This document shows, in pieces, positions 8,414 to 16,800 of a DNA stretch of 48,477 nucleotides. The stretch covers positions 1 through 48,477 of the forward strand of contig JAGQPX010000048.1 of NCBI GenBank assembly GCA_020426505.1. Direction: 5' to 3'. The number at the start of each line of letters is the position of its first letter. The first letter of the stretch is position 1. The notes under the pieces were generated by a model. The model had not been told where the DNA came from and made no database searches. It was given only the letters and a program-made list of their open reading frames with translations. The stretch comes from Planctomycetaceae bacterium. Lineage in GTDB: Bacteria; Planctomycetota; Planctomycetia; Planctomycetales; Planctomycetaceae. Position numbers and translations under genes: made by a program.

Positions 8414-10150
8414 TTGAACTCCAAACGCACACATCTCGAACACATCCCCTGGTGGCGGCATCTGAGCTTTCCGCTGCTCACCAAGGAATTGACCGAGCAG
8501 GCGAATCGACGGCGGACGTACGTCGTGCGGTTTCTGTATGCGGCTGTGCTGTTTCTGTTGGGTATCTTCGCCATCGCGGGTGACACGAGCGGCAACGTAC
8601 GGCTTGGTGCTGGCGGGGCGATCTTTCACAACCTCGTGCAGATGCAGTTCTGGTTGATCCTGATCTTTCTGCCGGCGACAGCGAGTGGCGCCCTCACAAT
8701 CGAGAAGGAGCGGGACACACTCTCACTGCTGCTCATCACCACGATCCCGCCGTGGTCCATCGTCGTGCAGAAATACCTCAGCCGCCTGCTGCCAATGCTG
8801 TCTTTTCTATTACTGGGGTTTCCCTTGCTCGCCGTGGCGTACAGCTACGGTGGCGTGTCGACGAATGAATTGCTGGCGGCGATTGCCATGTTGATCCTGT
8901 TCGCAGTACAGGTGGCAGCCGTGTCGATCTTCGCATCGACCTGGTGCCGAACGACAGGAGAGGCATTCATTGCGACCTATCTCATACTGGCCGTGATGTC
9001 CATCTTCGGTGTCTGGCCAATGACGCACTTTCGCACTCTCTCGACAGCAACTGGCCTGCGTCACATCGCCGCTGCACAGATCGGCGTCGTACTCTCCATC
9101 GGCGCGAGCGTGGTCTGCCTGTTCCTTGCCTGTATGGTTCTGGAACGCCGCGCCTTTCTTCCGGCGCGGAACGTGTTACTGCAGATGTTTCGGCGGCTCG
9201 ACAAGTTCTATGAGGACATCAATCAGGTGACCGGCGGGATTGTGCTCGTCAACGATGGGGGCGAGCTGCCGGATGAACAGCCGATCGCGTGGCGGGAGAC
9301 GTCCAAGAAGTCACTCGGAACCGTGCGTTACCTGTTCCGCGTGCTGACCGTGCTGGAGGTGCCCATTCTCTTCGTTGCGGCGACGATCAACCTGAGTAAC
9401 GTCCGCAACACGAACTCGGTTTCGGTTCTGTTGTTTTTGCTGTGGACCGTCGGTGCGGCCATGTTGTGCGTGCATGCCTCGGGCGTCATCGCTTCCGAAC
9501 GCTCGCATCAAACACTCGACCCGTTGCTGACCACGCCCCTCACGGGAGCCGACATTCTCAAACAGAAACTGGCCGGCGTGAGACGGCTGATCTTCGTGCT
9601 GCTCGTACCGTTCGCCAGCATCTTCGGCTTCCAGACATGGTTTGGCGGCTTCAATCTCGGTTACCTCGTCGGCTCGGCTGCCAGTGCATTGATTTTCTTG
9701 TGGCTGATCGCGTGGGGCGCTTTGTGGATTGGACTGCGGCTGAGTTCGCCGATGAAGGCTGTGCTGACGTCGATGATCGTGGTCGCCCTTGTGTGCGGCG
9801 TCCCCTTGATCCTGGAGACTGTGTTGTCACGTTCCGCCATGCTGAGAGAACTTTGGATTCCGCGGATTGCCGGCAGCTTCAGCCCGGCGAGCGTCATTCG
9901 CACCATCGAGTATCGTGGTCAATTGCTCGGCGTCGAGGACAACCTCGCCTTCGCGATCCAACTGGCGATCCTCCCGTTCTACGGACTGGCGTTGTATCTC
10001 ATCCGCCGCGAGTGTCTCCGCAGTGCAGACGAGCTCCTCCAGCGACTCCCGGAAGACCCGGATGCCGCGATTGATCCGTTTCAGGTCAGCGGCACAAACG
10101 AGTCGGGCTCGCCCCCGGAGTCCGTCACGCTCGCACCCGCGTCGACCTGA
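8414..10150 (+). CDS. ABC-2 type transporter permease
   Basis: The 578-residue integral membrane protein is the permease partner of the ATPase ending at 8287. It has a typical start, PLLTKELTEQANRRRTYVVR, followed by TM1 (FLYAAVLFLLGIFAIAG). The motif GALTIEKERDTLSLLLITT marks the ABC-2 fold, and a second copy, ASERSHQTLDPLLTTPLTG, occurs near residue 365, so the protein looks like two fused ABC-2 halves with about 12 membrane segments. The start is TTG at 8414. An in-frame stop at 8372 and the absence of a nearby ATG leave little choice, and no strong Shine-Dalgarno is seen. The 126-base gap to the ATPase gene holds the heptamer arrays. The protein probably forms a complex with the 664-residue GATase-like protein. 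Confidence 0.85.
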   Translation: MNSKRTHLEHIPWWRHLSFPLLTKELTEQANRRRTYVVRFLYAAVLFLLGIFAIAGDTSGNVRLGAGGAIFHNLVQMQFWLILIFLPATASGALTIEKERDTLSLLLITTIPPWSIVVQKYLSRLLPMLSFLLLGFPLLAVAYSYGGVSTNELLAAIAMLILFAVQVAAVSIFASTWCRTTGEAFIATYLILAVMSIFGVWPMTHFRTLSTATGLRHIAAAQIGVVLSIGASVVCLFLACMVLERRAFLPARNVLLQMFRRLDKFYEDINQVTGGIVLVNDGGELPDEQPIAWRETSKKSLGTVRYLFRVLTVLEVPILFVAATINLSNVRNTNSVSVLLFLLWTVGAAMLCVHASGVIASERSHQTLDPLLTTPLTGADILKQKLAGVRRLIFVLLVPFASIFGFQTWFGGFNLGYLVGSAASALIFLWLIAWGALWIGLRLSSPMKAVLTSMIVVALVCGVPLILETVLSRSAMLRELWIPRIAGSFSPASVIRTIEYRGQLLGVEDNLAFAIQLAILPFYGLALYLIRRECLRSADELLQRLPEDPDAAIDPFQVSGTNESGSPPESVTLAPAST

Positions 10151-10446
10151 CATCACCAAACAGTCGCCGCACCACCCCTCCCAAGCCGACGGCTCCGCCG
10201 TCGAACAACGCGCGCGAGTCACGCAACATCAGTGCGACTCCGGGGATGGAGTCACCTGCAGTCCTTGAGGCCGTCCGAAAAAGACCGAAAACCGACGGAG
10301 ACGTCACATCCGCTCCCCCCCGCGAATCCGGAATCCTGCCCCCCACACAAAAGATTTCCGTGATCCTTCTCGACACCAGCCCGTTATCCTGACCAGCAGA
10401 CCATAATTCGTGTTGCATATTGGCAACGTCCGCCACGAGGCAAGCT
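10151..10446 (+). other. intergenic region upstream of flotillin operon, hairpin and possible promoter
   Basis: No gene is seen in these 296 bases. A perfect hairpin (CGACGGC, loop TCC, GCCGTCG, 10187-10203) lies 37 bases after the permease stop and may end its transcript, though no T-run follows. A CATAAT hexamer near 10402 is the best -10-like element ahead of the YqiJ-like gene; a matching -35 is not convincing. Confidence 0.4.
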
Positions 10447-11106
10447 ATGGTTGAGTTCCTATACGACTGTTTTCAGGGGCCGGCACTCGTCGCGTCGACC
10501 CTGGTCTGCTGTGTCATGGCCTACTGGGCCATGGTCACACTAGGAGCAGTTGACCTCGACACATTTGATATCGATCTAGATTTCGACCTGGATGCGGATA
10601 TCGACGGTCCGGACGTTCAAGTCGACGGCGGCCATCATTCTCCACTCAGTGTGGGCATGGTGGGATTGAAGTTCTTCAACCTCGGTGAAGTGCCGTTGAT
10701 GGTGTGGATGACTTGTTTCGCCATCTGCACTTGGGCACTCACCATGTTATTCGATCGGGGCATGAGCAATGCCGACACAATCGAGGGACTGAAAGCACTC
10801 GCCCGCAACGGCGGGATCGCGTTGTTTCTCGCCAAGTTTATGACACAACCACTTAAAGGATTCTTCGTCACACCGGAGATCAACAAATCGGAAAACCTGC
10901 TGGGGCAGACGTGCATCGTCACGACCTCAGAAGTCAACTCGAAACATGGACAGGCCAGTTACGCCACGGAGGCGTCCCCACTCGTGATTAACGTTCGCAC
11001 GGAAGACGACCAGTTCGTCGCCCAAAAGGGTGAGACAGTCCGCATCGTGGACTTTGAGCCTGAACGCAACACCTTCATCATTCAACGCGTCCAACAGGAG
11101 ACCTAA
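10447..11106 (+). CDS. YqiJ/NfeD-like membrane protein with C-terminal OB fold
   Basis: The 219-residue product is the usual partner of a YqiK-type flotillin. A transmembrane segment at about residues 12-33 is followed by a striking acidic tract, DLDTFDIDLDFDLDADID (about 37-54), typical of YqiJ proteins. Then come one or two membrane segments (VWMTCFAICTWALTMLF) and a beta-rich C-terminal OB-fold domain (about 145-219, GQTCIVTTSEVN ... GETVRIVDFEPE). The frame is open from 10420, but ATG at 10447 with GAGGC upstream fits better and places the first membrane helix properly. Only two bases separate it from the flotillin gene, so they form an operon. In E. coli yqiJ-yqiK is the known pair; NfeD-like OB domains are thought to modulate flotillin assembly. 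Its precise role is unknown. Confidence 0.85.
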   Translation: MVEFLYDCFQGPALVASTLVCCVMAYWAMVTLGAVDLDTFDIDLDFDLDADIDGPDVQVDGGHHSPLSVGMVGLKFFNLGEVPLMVWMTCFAICTWALTMLFDRGMSNADTIEGLKALARNGGIALFLAKFMTQPLKGFFVTPEINKSENLLGQTCIVTTSEVNSKHGQASYATEASPLVINVRTEDDQFVAQKGETVRIVDFEPERNTFIIQRVQQET

Positions 11107-11108
11107 CC

Positions 11109-13244
11109 GTGTCTCAACTCATCGATTTGTCCAGCTTAGTGGTATTCGCCCAGATTTTCGAAGTCGGTGCGGGTGTATTGGTGATAATCGGAGCCTTCGT
11201 TGTCGCTGCGGGCATCATGTTCTCGCGGTTCTACCGCAAGGTCGGTCCAGAAGAAGCAATCGTCCGATCCGGTTACAAGGGTCTTCATGCGGCGAGTGGA
11301 GATGGCATCTGGATTCTGCCCATCTTCCACCGTGCCGAGATGATGGACCTCTCGGTCAAACGGATCGAGATCAAACGCCAAGGCTCCTCCGGTCTCATCT
11401 GCAAAGACAACGTACGTGCCGACATCGAAGTTGCGTTCTTCGTCCGCGTCAACAACAAAAAAGAGGACATCCTGCAGGTCGCCCAGTCGCTGGGCTGCGC
11501 CCGCGCCTCCGAGAAGGCGGCACTCGTCGAGCTGTTCGACGCCAAGTTCTCCGAAGCCCTCAAGACGGTCGGCAAGCAATTCGATTTCGTCGAGCTGTAC
11601 GAAGAACGTGACAAGTTCAAGGACGAAATCCTCAAAGTCATCGGACGAGATCTCGACGGTTACACTCTCAACGACTGTGCGATCGATTTTCTCGAACAAA
11701 CCCCCATCGAGATGCTGTCGCAGATGAACATCCTTGATGCCGAAGGTATCAAGAAGATCACTGATCTCACCGCCCAGGAGCATGTGAAGGCGAACGAGAT
11801 CACGCGGGAAAAAGAGAAGACCATCAAGAAGCAGGACGTCGAGGCACAGGAGGCGATCCTGGAACTTGAGAAGCAACGGGTCGAAGCGGTCGAGCGGCAG
11901 AAGCGGGAGATTGCCGAGATCGCTGCACGCCAACAGTCTGAAGCTGCACAAGTTTCCGAACAGGAACGACTCAAGGCCGAAGCCGCTCGTATCAAGACTG
12001 AAGAAGAGCTGTCGGTTGCTGAGGAGAACAAACTGCGGCAGATCATCGTTGCACAACGCAACAAAGAGCGGACCGATGCGGTCGAACGTGAGCGGGTCGA
12101 GAAGGATCGCATGCTCGAAGCAACCGAACGTGAGCGTGTCGTGGGTCTCGCTTCCATCGACAAGGACAAGGCGATCGAGGTCGAGAAACGAAACATTCAG
12201 GACGTCATCCGCGAACGTGTCGCAGTCGAGCGATCGGTCGTCGAGGAGCAACAACGTATCCTCGACACCGAGCAGTTCGCGACGGCGGATCGGTCCAAGC
12301 AGGTTGCCATCACCAAGGCTGAGGAAGAAGCCGAGTCGCGATTGGTTGCTGAGATCAAGGCGGCTGAGGCTCAGAAGCAGGCAGCCGAGCATACGGCCAA
12401 GCAGGTCGTCATTGAAGCGGAAGCTCGCGAGGCGGCTGCCCAGAAAGAAACACTGGCCAAGAAGATGCTGGCCGAAGCGGCCCAGGCCGAGCATGCCGCC
12501 AAGGGACTGGCCGACGCTCAGGTGCTCGTTGCCCGAGCCGAAGCGGTCGAGAAGGAAGGCACCGCCCAAGCCAACGTCACTCAACGCAAACTCGTCGCAG
12601 AAGCCGAAGGCCTCAAGGCCAAATCGGAAGCGATCGAGAAGGAAGGTCTCGCCGAAGCATCCGTCATCGAGCAAAAGTTCTACGCAGAGGCCCGAGGCAT
12701 CGAGCAGAAGGCCGAAGCCATGAAGATCTTCGACGGCGTCGGCCGCGAGCACGAGGAGTTCAAACTCAAGCTCAACAAGGACAAGGACATCGAGATCGCA
12801 GCGATCAACGCCCAGAAGGACATTGCTCACGAGCAGTCCGAGATTGTTGGGGCGGCACTCAAGTCGGCCCGCATCGACATTGTCGGCGGCGAGACCGAGT
12901 TCTTCGACAAGATCGTCGACTCGATCAAAGCCGGCAAGTCCGTCGACCGCTGGGTCAATAACTCCCATGTCCTCACCGACGTCAAGGAGACGTTCTTCGC
13001 AGGCAACGGCAACGGCGACTTCCGCGCAAACCTCAAACAGTTCACCGACCACTTCGGCCTGAGCTTCGAGGACGTCAAGGACCTGTCGGTCGCAGCCCTG
13101 CTCGGCAAGATGCTGTTGGACTCGGACGACGACGTGATCACTGCAGGGTTGAAGAAACTCCAACGCACCGTGACATCGATGGGCCTCTCCGATAAGAAAG
13201 TCGCCGCATTAGGACTGGCCGCAGCGGCTGAGGACAAGGCGTGA
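11109..13244 (+). CDS. flotillin-family (YqiK-like) SPFH/band 7 membrane scaffold protein
   Basis: The protein has 711 residues, against roughly 550 for E. coli YqiK. An N-terminal anchor (VLVIIGAFVVAAGIMF, about 19-34) leads into an SPFH domain (about 38-220: KVGPEEAIVRSGYKG, then NVRADIEVAFFVRVNN). Residues from about 225 to 560 form a very long charged coiled coil rich in Glu, Ala, Lys and Arg, with repeated EAE and KAEA patterns. An additional C-terminal region follows (about 590-711), including FGLSFEDVKDLSVAALLGKML. Flotillins oligomerise at the inner membrane and organise membrane microdomains. The GTG start lies two bases after the YqiJ-like gene. The extended tail is a candidate docking site for the large AAA+ protein encoded downstream, but that is inference. 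Confidence 0.92.
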   Translation: MSQLIDLSSLVVFAQIFEVGAGVLVIIGAFVVAAGIMFSRFYRKVGPEEAIVRSGYKGLHAASGDGIWILPIFHRAEMMDLSVKRIEIKRQGSSGLICKDNVRADIEVAFFVRVNNKKEDILQVAQSLGCARASEKAALVELFDAKFSEALKTVGKQFDFVELYEERDKFKDEILKVIGRDLDGYTLNDCAIDFLEQTPIEMLSQMNILDAEGIKKITDLTAQEHVKANEITREKEKTIKKQDVEAQEAILELEKQRVEAVERQKREIAEIAARQQSEAAQVSEQERLKAEAARIKTEEELSVAEENKLRQIIVAQRNKERTDAVERERVEKDRMLEATERERVVGLASIDKDKAIEVEKRNIQDVIRERVAVERSVVEEQQRILDTEQFATADRSKQVAITKAEEEAESRLVAEIKAAEAQKQAAEHTAKQVVIEAEAREAAAQKETLAKKMLAEAAQAEHAAKGLADAQVLVARAEAVEKEGTAQANVTQRKLVAEAEGLKAKSEAIEKEGLAEASVIEQKFYAEARGIEQKAEAMKIFDGVGREHEEFKLKLNKDKDIEIAAINAQKDIAHEQSEIVGAALKSARIDIVGGETEFFDKIVDSIKAGKSVDRWVNNSHVLTDVKETFFAGNGNGDFRANLKQFTDHFGLSFEDVKDLSVAALLGKMLLDSDDDVITAGLKKLQRTVTSMGLSDKKVAALGLAAAAEDKA

Positions 13245-13255
13245 GTTCGTGGGAG

Positions 13256-13402
13256 AATAGAACGCGGATGACGCGGATCAGGCTGATTTTGGCGGATCGG
13301 TATCTGGTGGATGGAGGCAGGTGAGTTTCGGATTAAAGGTCGACATGGCAGACTAAGCAAATCTGCATGCATCTGTCCAATCCGCGTCATCCGCGTTCTA
13401 TT
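13256..13402. repeat. perfect 23-base inverted repeat upstream of GxxExxY gene
   Basis: The 19-base core GAACGCGGATGACGCGGAT at 13260-13278 recurs in reverse complement at 13380-13398. With flanking AATA/TATT bases the match extends to 23 of 23 (13256-13278 and 13380-13402), with 101 bases between. The second arm ends 17 bases before the GxxExxY start codon. The core itself holds a near-direct repeat (ACGCGGAT twice). Further copies are at 13845-13863, 22466-22484, 22524-22542 and 22711-22729. Confidence 0.85.
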
Positions 13403-13418
13403 CAAACAGGATCCGCTC

Positions 13419-13826
13419 ATGCCTACTGACAAACTGATCCATGGCGACCTCACGGAGAAGATCATCGGAGCCTATTACCACGTTTACAACTCATTGGGGT
13501 ACGGATTTCTGGAGAAGGTTTACGAGAACGCCCTTACCCACACTTTGCGGAAGGAAGGGATCGCGGTTGCAACACAGTATCCAGTCAGCGTGTACTTCGA
13601 GGAGCAACATGTCGGGACATATTTCGCAGACCTGATCGTCGCCGAACGGGTCATCGTCGAAGTCAAAGCTGCCGTCGGTCTGTCCCCAGCCAACGAAGCC
13701 CAACTCCAAAACTATCTCAAAGCAACACCCATTGAAGTCGGTCTCCTCCTCAACTTCGGCGAGACCCCCGAATTCCGTCGCAAGATCTTCTCCAACGAAA
13801 AGAAGCCCCATCTGATCAAAAACTAA
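13419..13826 (+). CDS. GxxExxY protein (PD-(D/E)XK-like fold)
   Basis: This 135-residue protein belongs to the GxxExxY family. The namesake motif is GFLEKVY with Gly29, Glu32 and Tyr35. The later part fits a PD-(D/E)XK-type core: Asp71 in FADLIV, Glu81 and Lys83 in VIVEVKA, and Gln95/Tyr99 in QLQNYL. The family is placed in the PD-(D/E)XK nuclease superfamily, but its biochemical activity is not established. The frame is open from 13311, but ATG at 13419 gives the family N-terminus (MPTDKLIHGDLTEKIIGAYY). Copies of the GAACGCGG repeat stand on both sides of the gene, suggesting it moves or is conserved with them. It separates the flotillin operon from the AAA+ gene. Confidence 0.85.
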   Translation: MPTDKLIHGDLTEKIIGAYYHVYNSLGYGFLEKVYENALTHTLRKEGIAVATQYPVSVYFEEQHVGTYFADLIVAERVIVEVKAAVGLSPANEAQLQNYLKATPIEVGLLLNFGETPEFRRKIFSNEKKPHLIKN

Positions 13827-13844
13827 TCCGCACATATCAGCCCA

Positions 13845-13863
13845 ATCCGCGTCATCCGCGTTC
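13845..13863 (-). repeat. GAACGCGG repeat, copy downstream of GxxExxY gene
   Basis: An exact 19-base copy of the core in the same orientation as the arm at 13380-13398, lying between the GxxExxY stop codon and the start of the AAA+ gene. The bases before it (CAGCCCA) are shared with the copy at 22711. Confidence 0.8.
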
Positions 13864-13883
13864 CATCATCTCTCTCGCGATCC

Positions 13884-16800
13884 ATGCCTGAAGCCCCACC
13901 ACAACCCGAAGCCGCGCCGCAGCTTGAGAGCGGGACGTATGAGATTCTGCGCAATCGGCTGAGAGGGCACGGCGACGAGTTACGGAAGCGGCTGGGGACG
14001 CTCAATGCGGCTCGCAAGGACGTGTTCGGGTCGATCGATCTCAAGCTGCTCTCGACCGAGAGGATCACAACTGAGAACAACTGTGTACCGCGCGACATGG
14101 TGTCGATCGGGAATCGCTTTCTGTTCGGCTACAACGTGCAGTTCGGCCTCAAGGTTGAACGGAACATCGCAGACGTCTTCGCCCTCTACGAGTTCGCACG
14201 AAACGACGAGTCCGACCAAGCCCACGGGTTACAACCCGTGGGTCTCGACCTCATCAACGACGCCCAATTCCAAAAAGACTTCCAGGACATCTACCGCTAC
14301 TACAAGGCGGCGACTTTCTCGAAGTTCTTCGTCCGCGGCGTCTACCTCTACATGGTCTTCCAGGTCGGCAAGGCGGCGACCGACATCAAGAGCTTCAAAT
14401 GGCTCATCGAGAACGACTCGCTGCGTTACCTCGACAACCGCTCCGATCACGAAGTCCGCTTCCCGCCCCAGCACGAGTTCGAGTGGAACCGCACGACGCG
14501 CGACATGCAGCGGCACGGACTGCATCCGCACATCTCGATCGACGATCGCATGTTCGTCGAGACAGTCGGCGGCGACCTGACGATCAAGATCGAAGACAAC
14601 ACGGAGTCGGGACGCGGCATCTATGCCGAGGAGGTCGACGATCCGGACCAGACGCTCGATGATGCCGAGATCTACTACGCGATCGTCGGCAATCTGATCC
14701 TGCTCAAGATTCGCCCGTACCAGGAAACGAAGTGGCGATACATCGTCTACAACGAGAAGATTCAGCAGGCGATGCGGGTCGACTCGATCGAGCATGCGTG
14801 CGTGCTGTTGCCCGACGATCACGGACTCATCTTCTCGAACGGATACTACCTGCAAAGCGGCGAGGCCAAGACGTTCGAGTCCGACGTGCAGGGACTCAAG
14901 TTCGAGCGCCGCGTCGCTTCACCCAACGGTGAGGACACGCTGTATGTGTTCTATCAGCCGGAGAGTGGTCAGTACGTGCTGCTGGCGTACAACATCATCG
15001 AGCAGACCGTCGACACGCCAGTCGTTTGTCACGGCTTCACGATGTTCCATGCGGGCGAGATGCTGCTGTTCAAGACCCAGCACGACCCACAGAAGCATCA
15101 CCAGATTCAGGTCTGGCAAACGCCCTACGTCGGCGAGGACTTCGTTCCGCACCAGAGCACCGACTCGTACCTCTACAAGATCGGCAACCGAGACATCGTC
15201 CGCGGCATGGCCGAATGCCACTTCATTCTCGGGCTGATCGAGAAGGAAGACACTTACGCCGGGTTGTATGTGGACCTCGTGAAGGAAGCGACCGACGTCC
15301 TCGACAGCTACTTCTGGATCAATCACGAAGATGCAGCGAATCTCGGGGAGCCACTCGGACAGATCAAGGCAGCGGCCACGTCAGCTGTCGAGGAGTTCGA
15401 GAAGGTCGTCCGCGTCCGCAGGAACACGACCGAGCAGACCCAGCGGGTCACGAACGAGACGCGCGAACTGCTCAACAGCGTCGGCCGCGCACGCTTCGAG
15501 ACGATCGACGAGTTTGTGCAATCACTCGCCTCCCTGCGTCGCGTCCGGGGCGAGATCATCGGCCTGCGAGACCTGCGGTATGTCGATGCCGAGTTAGTTG
15601 AAAAACTGGAGCAGGAGGTCACGCAGGCGACGGAGGAATTGTCGCAGCGCTGTGTCGAGTTCTTGCTGCGGGATGATGCGCTCAAGCCGTATGAGCAGCA
15701 CGTAAGAGACGAGCAAGCCGGCATCGAGCATCTGACGAAGGTCGCCGATGCGAAAGCGGTCGACGAGAAGATCGCCGCCTCGGCTGCTGAGCTGGAGATG
15801 CTGATCGAGATTGTCTCGAATCTGAAGATCGACGATGCGACCCAGCGGACGGCCATCATCGACAACATCTCGGCTATCTTCGCGAAGGTCAACGCGGCCC
15901 GAGCCGGCCTCAAACGGAAGATGCAGGAACTCGCCTCCGTCGAAGGGGCGGCTGAGTTTTCGTCACAGCTCAAACTGCTCAACCAGTCGGTCGTCAACTA
16001 CATCGACGTCTGCGACACGCCGGAAAAGTGCGAGGAGTACCTCACCAAACTCATGGTGCAGGTCGAGGAACTGGAGGGCAAGTTTGCTGAGTTTGACGAC
16101 TTCATCGTACAGCTAGCCGACAAGCGAGAGGAGATCGCCTCCGCCTTCGAGTCACGACGGATGCAGCTCGTCGAGAAGCGAAACAAACGGGCAGGCGCCC
16201 TTGCGCAGGCAGCCGACCGCATCCTCAAGGGAGTCAAAACCCGCGTTGAGTCGTTCAGCGACATCAATGACATCCACGGGTACTTCGCGTCGGACCTGAT
16301 GATCGAGAAGGTCCGCGACATTATTGATCAACTTGGCGAGTTGGGGGACTCGGTCAAAGTCGACGATGTGCAATCGCGGTTGAAGACAATCCGTGAAGAC
16401 GCCGTCCGACAACTCAAGGACCGGCAGGAACTCTACGAGGACGGCGAAGGCGTCATCCGCTTCGGCAATCACAGGTTCAGCGTCAACACGCAGGTCCTCG
16501 ACTTGACGACCGTGCTGCGCGAAGAGCGGCTGCACCTGCACCTTACCGGCACCGACTTCTACGAGGAGATCGAGTCTGAAATCCTCAATGCCACGCGTGA
16601 TGTGTGGTCAATGGAAGTCATCAGCGAAAACCGCGACGTCTACCGGGCCGAGTACCTCGCCTACCAGATGCTCCAAGCTGCGCGAAACGAAAAGTCCGAT
16701 TCATCGTTTCGCACAGATTCCGACAATCATCTCGCGGACGTCCAGCGGTTCATGGGGCCTCGCTACTCCGAAGGGTACACCAAAGGGGTTCACGATCACG

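Noticed and set aside
11136..13163. 675-residue open frame antisense to the flotillin gene
   Set aside because: It mirrors the coiled-coil codons of the sense gene and gives a Leu/Asp/Phe-rich product without any domain. The flotillin is unambiguous.
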